Shown: positions 18,004 to 27,078 of the stretch, one piece after another
Layout of the letters: each line of letters starts with the position of its first letter
Position numbering within the stretch: the stretch's first letter is position 1
Source of the DNA: Ga0077555 sp964500805
GTDB taxonomy: Bacteria > Pseudomonadota > Alphaproteobacteria > Rhizobiales > Hyphomicrobiaceae
Assembly: GCA_964500805.1 (NCBI GenBank)
Contig: CAZCQH010000029.1
Location: 1-64,000, forward strand
Length of the DNA: 64,000 nucleotides
Reading direction: 5' to 3'
Notes under the pieces: generated by a model
The model's input: only the letters and a program-made list of their open reading frames with translations
Databases searched by the model: none
What the model was told of the DNA's origin: nothing
Made by a program: the position numbers and the translations under genes

Positions 18004-18012
18004 TGCTATAAT
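18004..18012 (+). promoter_or_regulatory. Extended -10 promoter element for the deacylase gene
   Basis: TGCTATAAT is a perfect sigma-70 TATAAT hexamer at 18007-18012 preceded by the TG of an extended -10. It lies about 70 bases before the GTG start at 18082, which would give a transcription start near 18019. No good -35 is at the right distance, which an extended -10 can tolerate. The 17754-18081 gap is otherwise featureless. Confidence 0.5.
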
Positions 18013-18081
18013 TGGCAGCTGCGGCGGCAAATCGGCCAAAACATCACGTGTAATTGCGACGAGAGACGAGACCCTCACCCC

Positions 18082-19170
18082 GTGCGCTCAGCCTTCGAGA
18101 TCGGCGGCATCAGGATAGAGCCCGGCACCCGCCGACTCGTCGACCTGCCCGTGTCGAAGCTCTCCAACCACACGCCTGTGACGCTCCCCGTCCACGTGCT
18201 GCATGGCCTGCGTCCTGGCCCGGCGATGTTCATTTCTGCGGCGATTCATGGGGACGAGCTGAACGGGGTCGAGATCATCCGCCGCGTCCTGCGCACGCTG
18301 CAGCCCAACGCCATCTCCGGCACCTTGCTGGCAATACCGGTGGTGAACGCCTACGGATTCATCGGCCGCTCGCGCTATTTGCCCGACCGGCGGGATTTGA
18401 ACCGCGCATTTCCGGGCTCGAGCTCAGGGTCGTTGGCGGCGCGCCTCGCGCACCTTTTCCTCAACGAGGTGGTGCGCCGCTGTCAGTTTGGCATCGACCT
18501 CCACACCGCGGCGGTTCATCGCGTGAACCTGCCGCAGATCCGCGCCGAGACGGCGAAGCGGGTGCGCATGCGCGAGCTGGCCGAAGCCTTTGGCGCACCG
18601 GTCGTGCTGGAGAGCCACGAGCGCGCCGGCTCACTGCGCAAAAGCGCGCGCGAAGCCGGCGTCGACGTGCTCGTCTACGAGGGCGGCGAGGGGCTGCGCT
18701 TCGACGAGTTTGCCATCAAGGCCGGCGTCGACGGCATTGCTGGCGTCATGCTCAAGTCCGGCATGCTCGCACTGCCCGACAGCGTCGATCCCGTGCCGAA
18801 GGACATGCAGCGCCTCCCCGTCTTCGCCAACGCCTCGCGCTGGGTGCGCGCGCCCGATGGCGGCGTCTTCCGCACCTTGAAGAAGATCGGCCACGCGGTG
18901 ACCGAGGGCGAGATCATCGGTTATGTCGCCAATCCCTACGAGGACGCGCAAGTCGAGATCAGAAGCCCGCGCCGCGGCATCATCGTCGGTTCGACCACGC
19001 TGCCGATCGTCAATATGGGCGATGCGCTGTTCCACATCGCCTGGTCCGACGAGCACGAGCGCACCCGCCCGCGTCGCCGCCCCGCCCCCGCCGACGAACG
19101 CCCTATCGAAGCCGAGCCGCCGCCGAGCGAAGACGCCGATGTGCTCATGGATGAGGACGAGATTATTTGA
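18082..19170 (+). CDS. Succinylglutamate desuccinylase/aspartoacylase family protein
   Basis: A 362-aa zinc-dependent M14-type deacylase. FISAAIHGDELNGVEIIRR carries the HxxE zinc ligands and GIDLHTAAVHR the third ligand; NRAFPGSSSGSLAARLAHLF is also characteristic. These enzymes hydrolyse N-acyl amino acids or similar amides. The start codon is GTG. The last 30 residues are Pro/Glu-rich and acidic, extra to the fold. The precise substrate is not deducible, since no arginine-succinyltransferase genes are nearby. A TATAAT element lies upstream. Confidence 0.88.
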   Translation: MRSAFEIGGIRIEPGTRRLVDLPVSKLSNHTPVTLPVHVLHGLRPGPAMFISAAIHGDELNGVEIIRRVLRTLQPNAISGTLLAIPVVNAYGFIGRSRYLPDRRDLNRAFPGSSSGSLAARLAHLFLNEVVRRCQFGIDLHTAAVHRVNLPQIRAETAKRVRMRELAEAFGAPVVLESHERAGSLRKSAREAGVDVLVYEGGEGLRFDEFAIKAGVDGIAGVMLKSGMLALPDSVDPVPKDMQRLPVFANASRWVRAPDGGVFRTLKKIGHAVTEGEIIGYVANPYEDAQVEIRSPRRGIIVGSTTLPIVNMGDALFHIAWSDEHERTRPRRRPAPADERPIEAEPPPSEDADVLMDEDEII

Positions 19171-19351
19171 AGCAGGCGGAAGCCGTTGGCCGATCCCAAC
19201 TCACCTCCCCATTATTTGCTTTGAACGCTGCCACTCTTCCCCACCCGCACCAACCCGGCTAAGGTCCGAACAACGCCAGCGCTTGAAGTGCTGGACCACA
19301 ACCCCCAAAGAACCAACTCTTGATGTGCGCAGAAAGGCAAAGGAGTCCCAG

Positions 19352-19846
19352 ATGATCAAAGTCGGCGACAAGCTTCCCGAGGCAACGTTCATGACCATGG
19401 GCGCGGACGGTGCGCCCAAGCCCCAATCCACGGCCGAGGTGTTCGGCGGCAAGAAGGTCGCCCTCTTCGCGGTGCCGGGCGCCTACACGCCGACCTGCCA
19501 CAAGACGCACATGCCTGGCTTCGTCGGCCGCGCCGAGGAGTTGCAAAAGAAGGGCTACACGGTCGCTTGCACGTCGGTGAACGATGTCTTCGTCATGACA
19601 CAGTGGGCTAAGGACACGGGCGCCGCCGGCAAGATCACCATGCTCGCCGACGGTGCGGCGGACTTTGCCAAGAAGATCGGCCTTGATCTGGATCTTTCCG
19701 CCCGCGGCCTCGGTGTACGCTCGAAGCGCTATGCGATGGCCGTGGACAATGGTGTGGTGAAGGTGCTGAACGTCGAGGACGCGCCGGGCGCGGTCGAGAA
19801 GTCGAGCGCGGAGACGATGTGCTCCATGATCGACAAGAGCCTTTGA
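19352..19846 (+). CDS. Prx5-type peroxiredoxin
   Basis: A 164-aa atypical 2-Cys peroxiredoxin of the Prx5/AhpE-like group. The peroxidatic Cys is in PGAYTPTCHKTHMPGF (PxxxTxxC). The chain begins MIKVGDKLPEATFM and has the ARGLGVRSKRYAMAVDNG segment usual for Prx5. It reduces hydroperoxides in the cytosol using glutathione/glutaredoxin or thioredoxin. An AAGGAG Shine-Dalgarno sequence precedes the ATG, and a Rho-independent terminator follows. It is a normal Cys enzyme, a contrast to the UGA-containing gene at 27136-27783. Confidence 0.93.
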   Translation: MIKVGDKLPEATFMTMGADGAPKPQSTAEVFGGKKVALFAVPGAYTPTCHKTHMPGFVGRAEELQKKGYTVACTSVNDVFVMTQWAKDTGAAGKITMLADGAADFAKKIGLDLDLSARGLGVRSKRYAMAVDNGVVKVLNVEDAPGAVEKSSAETMCSMIDKSL

Positions 19847-19878
19847 GACGCTTTTGCCCTCGGCGGTTCACGAGCAAA

Positions 19879-19909
19879 GACCCGGCCCGCCGCGGCCGGG
19901 TTCTTTTTT
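19879..19909 (+). terminator. Rho-independent terminator after the Prx5 gene
   Basis: CCCGGCC at 19881-19887 pairs with GGCCGGG at 19894-19900 around a 6-base loop, followed by TTCTTTTTT. It lies 35 bases after the stop of the peroxiredoxin gene. Confidence 0.9.
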
Positions 19910-20153
19910 CAGGCACTCGACCAGATATCTGGATGGAGCTCAGCTCGCGAACCGATGCTGCCATCAATGGATCATGGCCACGGTTGGAGGAGCGCTTCCG
20001 CAAGTTCCGCGGCAAGCCGATCGGCAACCTGTATCGTAATCGCGCCGTCGATGATGCCTAATCGAACACACGGCCTCATTGTGGCCAGAGTGTCGATTCA
20101 GGTAAACACTTGAATAGAAAACGAGGATCGGCGCCGGAGCGGGGTCGCGATTC

Positions 20154-21350
20154 ATGCGTTGGCAATTGGTAGCAACCACCATTGCGGCGACGCTCTGCGC
20201 TGCAGGCATTGCGCCGCTGCTCGGCCAGGTCGGGCAGCAGCCGCCGCGATCGGTTCCGGCACCAGAAGCATCCGGAAAGCAGGCGAGACCCGCATCCGCA
20301 AAGGGCGACAAGACGCTCGTCCGTAAAGCCGCCAAGCCGGTTCGAGAGCCCAATGCAATCGCCGCGAAATCGATCTTCGGTGCAATCGGCACGCCTGCGC
20401 CCATGGCTGCACGGGCCATTGGTTTTTATGCCAAAGGTTGCCTTGCCGGTGCCAAACCGCTGGCGATCGACGGGCCGAATTGGCAGGCTATGCGCCTCTC
20501 GCGGAATCGCAACTGGGGGCACCCAGACCTGATTGCGCTGATTGAGCGTCTCGCCAGGGACGCCAAGGCGAATGACGGCTGGCCCGGACTGTTGGTCGGC
20601 GATATCTCGCAACCGCGCGGCGGGCCGATGTTGACCGGGCACAACAGCCATCAAATTGGCCTCGATGCTGATATTTGGCTAACGCCCATGCCCGACCGGC
20701 GCCTCTCCGCGAAGGAGCGCGAGGACCTGCCCGCGACGTCCATGCTGGCGCCCGATGGCATCTACGTAGATCCCAAGGTTTGGACCGTGAGCCACGCGCG
20801 GCTCGTATTGCGCGCCGCAAGCTATCCCGAGGTGGAGCGCGTCCTGGTTCACCCCGGGATCAAGATGGCTCTCTGTCAGCAGCCTGGAGCGAGCACTGCC
20901 GCGCTCGCCAAGATTCGCCCGTACTTCGGTCACCATTATCACATGCACGTTCGCATTGCGTGCCCGCGCGGCAGCGAGGGCTGCGAGGGCCAACAGCCCA
21001 TTCCGAACCCCAATGATGATGGCTGTGGCAAAGAGATCGACGACTGGATCAAGCTGCTTAAGCGGCCGCCGGCCCCACCCGTACCTGGTGCCAAACCGCC
21101 CCCACCGAAACCACCGCTGACGCTTGATCAGTTACCTGCCGCTTGCCGGCTGGTGGTGAACGCGGGGCAGCCATCGTCCGCTCTGCCGCCGGTAGCAGTT
21201 CCCGTGCCCACGCCCGCCGCGCCGCCCCCCGCTCTGCGCGGAGTGCCACTGAAGCCGATCTGCGCGCGCCTGGCCGCTGACTACTGGCAGGATTTGCGTC
21301 GCCCTCGCGGAGGCCTCCAAAATGCCGCAACTGCGGGAACATGTCGATGA
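20154..21350 (+). CDS. mepA: Penicillin-insensitive murein endopeptidase
   Basis: A 398-aa peptidase of the MepA (M74/LAS) family that cleaves D-Ala-mDAP crosslinks in peptidoglycan. The signal peptide is MRWQLVATTIAATLCAAGIAPLLG. The zinc motifs HNSHQIGLDADIWLTP and HHYHMHVRIACP are both intact. After about residue 310 a Pro-rich extension (PPAPPVPGAKPPPPKPP) and a short further domain are added, longer than E. coli MepA at 274 aa. Location is periplasmic. Only 66 bases separate it from the TIGR02302 gene, so the two may be co-transcribed. Confidence 0.93.
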   Translation: MRWQLVATTIAATLCAAGIAPLLGQVGQQPPRSVPAPEASGKQARPASAKGDKTLVRKAAKPVREPNAIAAKSIFGAIGTPAPMAARAIGFYAKGCLAGAKPLAIDGPNWQAMRLSRNRNWGHPDLIALIERLARDAKANDGWPGLLVGDISQPRGGPMLTGHNSHQIGLDADIWLTPMPDRRLSAKEREDLPATSMLAPDGIYVDPKVWTVSHARLVLRAASYPEVERVLVHPGIKMALCQQPGASTAALAKIRPYFGHHYHMHVRIACPRGSEGCEGQQPIPNPNDDGCGKEIDDWIKLLKRPPAPPVPGAKPPPPKPPLTLDQLPAACRLVVNAGQPSSALPPVAVPVPTPAAPPPALRGVPLKPICARLAADYWQDLRRPRGGLQNAATAGTCR

Positions 21351-21416
21351 ACCAAAAGTGAGGCTCGGCGCTTTCGATTCATGGCGTCCGACTGGCCGGC
21401 GTGTTAAAGGTCCAAG

Positions 21417-24191
21417 ATGACCCAGACGCACCACTCTCCCGCTTCGTCTCCGGCGCAACCGCGCGAGGGCTCGCAGCCGCAAGGCACGCCGAACCCTGTG
21501 TTCGAACGCAAGGTTCGCCTGAGCCGCCTGGCGCAATTTTTCGAGCGACTTTGGCCACGTGCCTGGGCGATGATTGCTCTGGCTTCGCTGTTTTTGCTGG
21601 TCTCGCTGCTGGGCGTCTGGTCGCGCATCTCCGAGCTCCCCCACGCGGCACTGCTTGGTGCCTTCGGACTTGCGGCGCTCGCAATCGGCATCTGGATGGC
21701 GCGCACGCCTTGGCCTTCGCGAGACGATGCTATTCGGCGCATAGAGCGCCGCTCCGGCGTGCCACACCGCCCGGCCTCGAGCTACGAGGACACTGTCACG
21801 GCCGCGGCCGATAATCCCGCAACGCATGCTCTCTGGCAGGCTCATAAAGCGCGCTTGTCGGCCCTGCTTGCACGACTGAAGGTTGGCAATCCGTCGCCGC
21901 GAGCCGATCGCTACGACCCTTTGGCATTCCGTGCGTTGTTGCTGCTGGGCCTCGCGCTACTGGGACTGGCCGTCGGTGATAGCGCGTCGGATCGCCTGCG
22001 TGCTGCGTTCCGCTTCGGCCAGCCGATGCTGACGGCTGATTCTCGCGTCGACGCCTGGGTGACGCCCCCAGGCTACACCGGCCGCCCACCGATCATTCTC
22101 GCCGATGGCTCGCGGCCCGTAGGAGCGATGCCGCAGCCGATTGCCGCCGCTGACCAGAACGGGGCAATCGAGGTGCCGGAAGCGAGTCAGCTCGTCATCC
22201 GCGCAACCGGTGCCAAAGGCTTTGTTATCGAGGTAACCCCTGAGGGCAAACCTACTGAGCGTCACGAGGCCAAGGCCCCAGCAACAGCTGCCAATTCGCA
22301 GACCAAAGCTTCGAGCTCTGCTGTCGCCGCGCCACCGCCGAGTGATGTCGCCGAGATCAAGCTCGACCTGAAAGCGTCCTCCAAAATCCGCATTTCGGGC
22401 GTTACCGGCCTTGGACCCTGGCAGTTCAAGGTGATCCCCGACACCCCACCCAAGATCGCGTTGACCAAAGACCCCGAACGCACGCCTCGTGGATCTCTGA
22501 AGCTGACCTTTAAGGTCGAGGACGACTATGGCGTAGTTTCCGCCGATGGTCGCATCAAGCGCGTGCCCGAGAATGCCGACGATCCCGCCACTCAGTGGGC
22601 CCGTCCCGAACCGAACAAGGGCCCCCGTCCGCCGCTTGAGCGCCCTCCGCAACTCTCGCTGCGCCTGCCGCGCGCCAATGCCAAAACGGCCGAGGGCAAT
22701 AGCTATCACGAGCTCGGCAGCCATCCCTGGGCAGGCATGCGTGTCGAGCTGCACTTGCAGGCCAAGGATCAGGCTGGCCAGGCTGGTAAGAGCGAGCCGC
22801 ACCAGTTCATCCTGCCGCAGCGCCGCTTTAACAATCCGATCGCACGCGCTGTCGTCGAGCAGCGCCGATACCTGGTCGAGGATCCTCGCAATCGACCGCG
22901 CGTCCTGCAGGCCATCGAAGCAATCACTCTTGAGCCCGAGGATTTCTTTCACGACAGCCGAGCCTACCTCGGCTTGCGCTCCGCTTATTGGCGCCTTCAG
23001 CGCGACCGCTCGCGGCTTGGCATCAGGAGCGTCGTCGATCAGCTCTGGCACGTCGCGCTAAGGCTTGAGGACGGTAACCTTTCAGACGCCGAGCGGCGCC
23101 TCCGCGAGGCCCAGGAAAACCTTGCCAAGGCGCTCCAGGAGGGCGCTTCGGAGGAAGAGATCCGCCAGCTCATGAACGAGCTGCGGCAGGCGTTGAACGA
23201 GTTCATGAACCAGATGGCCCAACAGGGTCAGCAGCAGATGCCGGAAGGCCTCTCGCAGAATCAGCAATTCATTCGGCCGCAGGATCTCGATCGCATGATG
23301 CGCGATATCGAGAACATGGCGCGCCAGGGCTCGCGCGACATGGCGCAGCAGATGCTGAGCCAGCTGCGCGATCTCCTCGAACAGCTGCAGAACGGCCGCA
23401 TGGCCCAGAATCAAGGCCAGGGCCAGCAGGGCCAAGGCCAGCAGATGATGCAGATGATGGACCAGTTCGGGAAGATCATCGGCGATCAGCAGCAGCTTCT
23501 GGACGACACATTCAGTGAGCAGCAGGGTGACCAGGGCGACCAACAGGGCCAGCAAGGTCAACAGGGACAGCAAGGCCAGCAAGGCCAGCAAGGGCAACAG
23601 GGACAGAGAGGTCAGCAAGGCCAACAAGGGCAGGGGCAGCAAGGCCAGCGTGGCCAACGCGGACAGCGTGGCCAGCAAGGCCAGGGACAGCAAGCGCAGC
23701 CGGGACAAGGCCAGCAGCCCGGCCAGGGCGGTCAAGGTCTTGGCCAGCGCCAGTCCGAGCTGCGCGATCGTCTCGGCCAGCTGCAGCGCGGGATGGGCCA
23801 ATTCGGCATGCGCGTGCCTGACCAGTTGGACCAAGCTGAGCAGGCCATGCGCGATGCTGAGCGAGCGCTGCAGAACGGCGATCTCGAAGGTGCTGCCCGC
23901 GCTGAGCAGCGTGCCCTGGAAAACCTCCGCCAGGGTGCCCAGTCGATGGCCGAGCAGATGCTACGCCAAATGCCATCCCAGTACGGCCGCGCTGGCGACG
24001 TGCCGCGCGATCCCCTGGGTCGTCCTCAGCGCTCCGAAGGGCCGGATTTCGGCAACTCCGTCAAGGTCCCCGACGAGATCGACGTGCAGCGCGCGCGTGA
24101 GATCTTGGAAGAGCTGCGCCGTCGCCTCGGAGAGCCGACGCGCCCGTTGCTCGAGCTCGACTATATCGAACGGCTACTTCGCCGCTTCTGA
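21417..24191 (+). CDS. TIGR02302 (DUF4175) family protein with Gln/Gly-rich region
   Basis: A 924-aa protein of the alphaproteobacterial TIGR02302 family, function unknown. Two hydrophobic segments occur near residues 45-85 (MIALASLFLLVSLLGVW and LLGAFGLAALAIGIWM), with another hydrophobic stretch near 165-185. The middle is an Ig-like/beta region; residues about 550-660 are strongly helical (NLSDAERRLREAQENLAKALQEG). Residues about 660-785 are a low-complexity tract of QQGQQG and QGQRGQ units. The conserved C-terminus is PDEIDVQRAREILEELRRRLGEPTRPLLELDYIERLLRRF. Location is probably inner membrane with a large periplasmic part. The preceding gene encodes mepA, hinting at an envelope role. 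Confidence 0.88.
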   Translation: MTQTHHSPASSPAQPREGSQPQGTPNPVFERKVRLSRLAQFFERLWPRAWAMIALASLFLLVSLLGVWSRISELPHAALLGAFGLAALAIGIWMARTPWPSRDDAIRRIERRSGVPHRPASSYEDTVTAAADNPATHALWQAHKARLSALLARLKVGNPSPRADRYDPLAFRALLLLGLALLGLAVGDSASDRLRAAFRFGQPMLTADSRVDAWVTPPGYTGRPPIILADGSRPVGAMPQPIAAADQNGAIEVPEASQLVIRATGAKGFVIEVTPEGKPTERHEAKAPATAANSQTKASSSAVAAPPPSDVAEIKLDLKASSKIRISGVTGLGPWQFKVIPDTPPKIALTKDPERTPRGSLKLTFKVEDDYGVVSADGRIKRVPENADDPATQWARPEPNKGPRPPLERPPQLSLRLPRANAKTAEGNSYHELGSHPWAGMRVELHLQAKDQAGQAGKSEPHQFILPQRRFNNPIARAVVEQRRYLVEDPRNRPRVLQAIEAITLEPEDFFHDSRAYLGLRSAYWRLQRDRSRLGIRSVVDQLWHVALRLEDGNLSDAERRLREAQENLAKALQEGASEEEIRQLMNELRQALNEFMNQMAQQGQQQMPEGLSQNQQFIRPQDLDRMMRDIENMARQGSRDMAQQMLSQLRDLLEQLQNGRMAQNQGQGQQGQGQQMMQMMDQFGKIIGDQQQLLDDTFSEQQGDQGDQQGQQGQQGQQGQQGQQGQQGQRGQQGQQGQGQQGQRGQRGQRGQQGQGQQAQPGQGQQPGQGGQGLGQRQSELRDRLGQLQRGMGQFGMRVPDQLDQAEQAMRDAERALQNGDLEGAARAEQRALENLRQGAQSMAEQMLRQMPSQYGRAGDVPRDPLGRPQRSEGPDFGNSVKVPDEIDVQRAREILEELRRRLGEPTRPLLELDYIERLLRRF
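23520..23760 (+). repeat. Tandem CAGCAAGGC-type codon repeats in the TIGR02302 gene
   Basis: Repeats of about 9 bases (CAGCAAGGC/CAACAGGGC variants) encode Gln-Gln-Gly and Gln-Arg-Gly units. The tract is repetitive at both DNA and protein level and may vary in length between strains by slippage in steps that keep the frame. Confidence 0.85.
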
Positions 24192-24474
24192 CAGTGTCGA
24201 TCGGCTCGAGATCGCGGACATGAGCTGGTCAGTCCTGAGGCGCGAGTCCCAGCGTTCGACCCGGCAGTGACGGCTGCTTCGCATCCGCAGTGCATCGAGA
24301 GCCGTCTTCACCCGAACCGCAGCGGAATTGGGCGCTCCCGATTGCGGAGGCACTTCGCGTTGATCGCACCAGCCGGTGCATGTCCATGAATTCCATCATT
24401 CTCTTGGCCTCAGCCCTGAGCCGGGAATAGAGTGGGCCGATCACGAACAACAATCAACGACTGGAGGAAGCTCT

Positions 24475-25248
24475 ATGGATCTGCAGCTCAGGGGCAAGAA
24501 AGTGCTCGTCACGGGCGGATCGAAAGGAATAGGCGCATCGCTCGGGCATGCATTCGCGGCAGAGGGCGCCAACATTATCCTCGTCTCGCGCTCGGCGGAC
24601 GCCCTGAAGACGACGGCCGATGCGATCCGCTCTCGGCATCAGGTCACTGTCGAGACGCATGCAGCCGATCTGTCGCACGGCCCCGAGCGCGAAGCGACGA
24701 TGAAGAAGTTTCCCAGCATCGACATTCTCTGCAACAACGCCGGGGCGATTCCTGGCGGCAGCATATTTGACATTTCCATGGAGAAATGGATCGAGGCGTG
24801 GCAGCTGAAAGTGTTCGGCTACATCCACATGACCAAGTTGGCGCTCGAGCAGATGAAGGCTCGGAAGTCGGGCATCATCGTGAACATCATCGGCATGGCC
24901 GGACCGAACGTGCGCTACGACTATGTGTGCGGCTCGACGGGCAACGCGGGTCTCAACGCGTTCACGAAGGCTGTCGGCTCGCGGACGCCGGACTACGGTG
25001 TGCGCGTGTTCGGCATCAATCCGGCCGCGACCCGCACGGATCGCATCATGACGCTCTCGAAGGCGCGCGCGAAATCGACATTCGGGGATGAGAGCCGCTG
25101 GGAGGAGACGCTCGGCGATCTGCCGTTCGGGCGGCTGAAGGAGCCGGATGAGGTGGCTGCCCTCGCCGTGATGCTCTGCGGGCCGCAGGTCGAGTATCTC
25201 TCGGGCGCCATGATCGACATGGACGGCGGGCACATGTTCCGCAAGTGA
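24475..25248 (+). CDS. SDR-fold protein lacking the whole catalytic Ser-Tyr-Lys triad
   Basis: A 257-aa SDR-fold protein with a normal nucleotide site (VLVTGGSKGIGASL and ILCNNAGAIPGG). The active-site stretch is VNIIGMAGPNVRYDYVCGSTGNAGLNAFTKA. Aligned on the usual K-A-G-L, the Lys position is Asn, the Tyr position Gly and the Ser position Gly, so all three catalytic residues are replaced. The C-terminal segment YLSGAMIDMDGG is otherwise typical. The ATG at 24475 has GGAGG upstream. It is the first gene of a same-strand run with an LLM oxidoreductase and a canonical SDR, which suggests a shared pathway of unknown substrate. Confidence 0.85.
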   Translation: MDLQLRGKKVLVTGGSKGIGASLGHAFAAEGANIILVSRSADALKTTADAIRSRHQVTVETHAADLSHGPEREATMKKFPSIDILCNNAGAIPGGSIFDISMEKWIEAWQLKVFGYIHMTKLALEQMKARKSGIIVNIIGMAGPNVRYDYVCGSTGNAGLNAFTKAVGSRTPDYGVRVFGINPAATRTDRIMTLSKARAKSTFGDESRWEETLGDLPFGRLKEPDEVAALAVMLCGPQVEYLSGAMIDMDGGHMFRK

Positions 25249-25255
25249 GATTCGC

Positions 25256-25318
25256 CCGGTGCCTGGCTTCTGCCTGGCACCGGCTCTTCCCAAGATCGCC
25301 AAGCTGAAGCCAGGCACT
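25256..25318. repeat. REP-like hairpin repeat, CGGTGCC/GGCACCG family, copy 1
   Basis: CCGGTGCC at 25256-25263 and GGCACCGG at 25276-25283 form an 8-bp stem around TGGCTTCTGCCT; a further half-site, GAAGCCAGGCACTCG, follows at about 25306-25320. A second copy with the same architecture lies at 52977-53043. It sits between the SDR stop and the LLM gene and may also act as a transcript-stabilising hairpin. Confidence 0.7.
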
Positions 25319-25351
25319 CGAGAAGTTTCGATCAAGCCGTAGGAGATGCGC

Positions 25352-26242
25352 ATGAAACTCGGTTGCACCGTGCCCCTCGTCGATACAGGCGGCGATCCAG
25401 GCTTTGTTCGCGACTACGCACAGACAGCGGAAGGGCTTGGTTTTGAAGGGCTCGCTGCGCCGGATCATGTGCTCGGGGTCAATGTGGAGAGCCGGCCCGG
25501 GTGGACGCGCAATACGTCAAAGGATTTCTTCCACGATCCCTTCGTGATGTTCGGCTTCCTCGCTGCGTGCACGAAAACCATCGAGTTCTCGACGCAGGTG
25601 ATGATCCTGGCGCAGCGGCAGACGGCGCTCGTGGCCAAGCAGGCGGCGTCGCTCGACGTGCTCTCGCGCGGGCGATTCCGCTTCGGCATCGGCATCGGCT
25701 GGAACGAGGTCGAGTTCGTCGGCCTCAACGAAAGCTTCAAGAACCGCGGTAAGCGGAGCGAGGAGCAGGTCGAGGTGATGCGCAAGCTGTGGGCAGAGCC
25801 GCACGTGACCTTCAAGGGTCAGTGGCACACGCTCGACGATTGCGGGATCAATCCACTCCCGACGCGTAACCGCATTCCGCTGTGGTTCGGCGGGCACGAG
25901 GACGTGACGCTCCGGCGCATCGCCAAATGGGGCGACGGATGGATCATGCTGGCGCACGGCGCCACCGAAGCGGGCGCACACTTCGAGAAGCTCCGGCAGT
26001 ACACGAAGGAAGCCGGCCGAGACCCGAAGTCTGTCGGCCTCGAAGTCTGGGTGTCGACTGGCGCCGGCGGGCCGGACGACTGGCGCCGCGAATTCCAGGC
26101 CTGGAAAGCGCTCGGCGTGACACACGTGACAGTGAACTCGACTTACGCGCGCGGGCCGCATACCCGCATTGCGGGACGGACCATGGCCGCGCACCTCGAG
26201 GCCATCAAACAATACCGGGCCGCCGTTGCAGATCTGCTGTGA
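25352..26242 (+). CDS. LLM class flavin/F420-dependent oxidoreductase, TIGR03619-like
   Basis: A 296-aa bacterial luciferase-like monooxygenase-family protein. MKLGCTVPLVDTGGDPGFVRDYAQTAEGLGFEGLAAPDHVLG and RGRFRFGIGIGWNEVEFVGLNESFKNRGKRSEEQVEVMRKLW are typical, as is PLWFGGHEDVTLRRIAKWGDGW. These enzymes use FMN or F420; which one applies cannot be told from the sequence. An ATG at 25346 is possible, but it directly abuts the AGGAG Shine-Dalgarno, so the ATG at 25352 with a 6-base spacing is preferred. It lies between two SDR genes on the same strand. Confidence 0.88.
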   Translation: MKLGCTVPLVDTGGDPGFVRDYAQTAEGLGFEGLAAPDHVLGVNVESRPGWTRNTSKDFFHDPFVMFGFLAACTKTIEFSTQVMILAQRQTALVAKQAASLDVLSRGRFRFGIGIGWNEVEFVGLNESFKNRGKRSEEQVEVMRKLWAEPHVTFKGQWHTLDDCGINPLPTRNRIPLWFGGHEDVTLRRIAKWGDGWIMLAHGATEAGAHFEKLRQYTKEAGRDPKSVGLEVWVSTGAGGPDDWRREFQAWKALGVTHVTVNSTYARGPHTRIAGRTMAAHLEAIKQYRAAVADLL

Positions 26243-26294
26243 ACCGCCCCAATTAACGTGCGTTCGAACCTGAAACAGTTTCGAGGAGACAAGC

Positions 26295-27071
26295 ATGTCC
26301 AAGATTTGTGCCATTACGGGCGGAGCATCGGGGATCGGACGCGGCACGGCCAAGCGGCTGCTCGATGATGGCTGGTCGGTCATCGCACAGGATGTGTCGG
26401 AGAAGAGCCTCGCGGCGATGAAGAGGGATTTCGCGAGCTACGGTGCGCGGCTTGAGACGCAGCTCTGCGATGTCGCATCGGAGGAAAGCGTCGTTGCTGC
26501 GTACCGCGAGATCGGGAAGAAGCACGGCAAGCTCAATGGGCTCGTGTGCTCGGCTGGATTGCTGCGTATCGGCTCGCTCGATTCGATGCCGACCAAGGAT
26601 TGGGACGACCTGTTCAATGTTAACGTGCGCGGCCTTTGGCTGGCGGCGCGCGAGGCCATGCCGCATCTCAAGGCCGCCGGTGCCAAGGGCGAGCTGGCGC
26701 GCGTGGTGTTCCTCGCCTCGATCTCGGGCATCCGGCACAAGATCGACAGTGGCGCCTATGCGGCGACCAAGGCGGCGGTGATAGCGCTGACCAAGGTGAT
26801 GGCGGTTGAGAGTGCCGCACACAAGGTGCAGGTCAATGCCATTGCGCCGGCGACGGTGGAAACGCCGATGACAGAGCCGTACCTGAACCCAGCGCCTGGC
26901 TCCAACACGCGTTATCGCACGTCGGGAACATCACCACTCGGCCGCATCGCCCAGCCGGCCGACATGGCGGCCGTGATCAGATTCCTGATGAGCGAGGATG
27001 CCGGCTATGTGAACGGCGCCATCATTCCGGTCGATGGTGGGACGGTCGCGGCGTTCGTGCCGAAGGCGTGA
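26295..27071 (+). CDS. SDR family oxidoreductase (canonical triad)
   Basis: A 258-aa short-chain dehydrogenase with the full active site: TGGASGIGRG for the cofactor, then SISGIRHKIDSGAYAATKAA giving catalytic Ser, Tyr and Lys. The C-terminus GYVNGAIIPVDGGTVAAF is typical. It probably oxidises or reduces a hydroxyl/keto group with NAD(P). A GAGGAG-like Shine-Dalgarno precedes the ATG, 52 bases after the LLM gene, so the run 24475-27071 is probably one operon. A perfect palindrome follows the stop. Confidence 0.9.
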   Translation: MSKICAITGGASGIGRGTAKRLLDDGWSVIAQDVSEKSLAAMKRDFASYGARLETQLCDVASEESVVAAYREIGKKHGKLNGLVCSAGLLRIGSLDSMPTKDWDDLFNVNVRGLWLAAREAMPHLKAAGAKGELARVVFLASISGIRHKIDSGAYAATKAAVIALTKVMAVESAAHKVQVNAIAPATVETPMTEPYLNPAPGSNTRYRTSGTSPLGRIAQPADMAAVIRFLMSEDAGYVNGAIIPVDGGTVAAFVPKA

Positions 27072-27078
27072 GCGAATA

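Noticed and set aside
23082..23834. Leu-rich minus-strand open frame resembling a membrane protein
   Set aside because: It is the reverse complement of the CAG-rich repeats, which gives runs of Leu codons.
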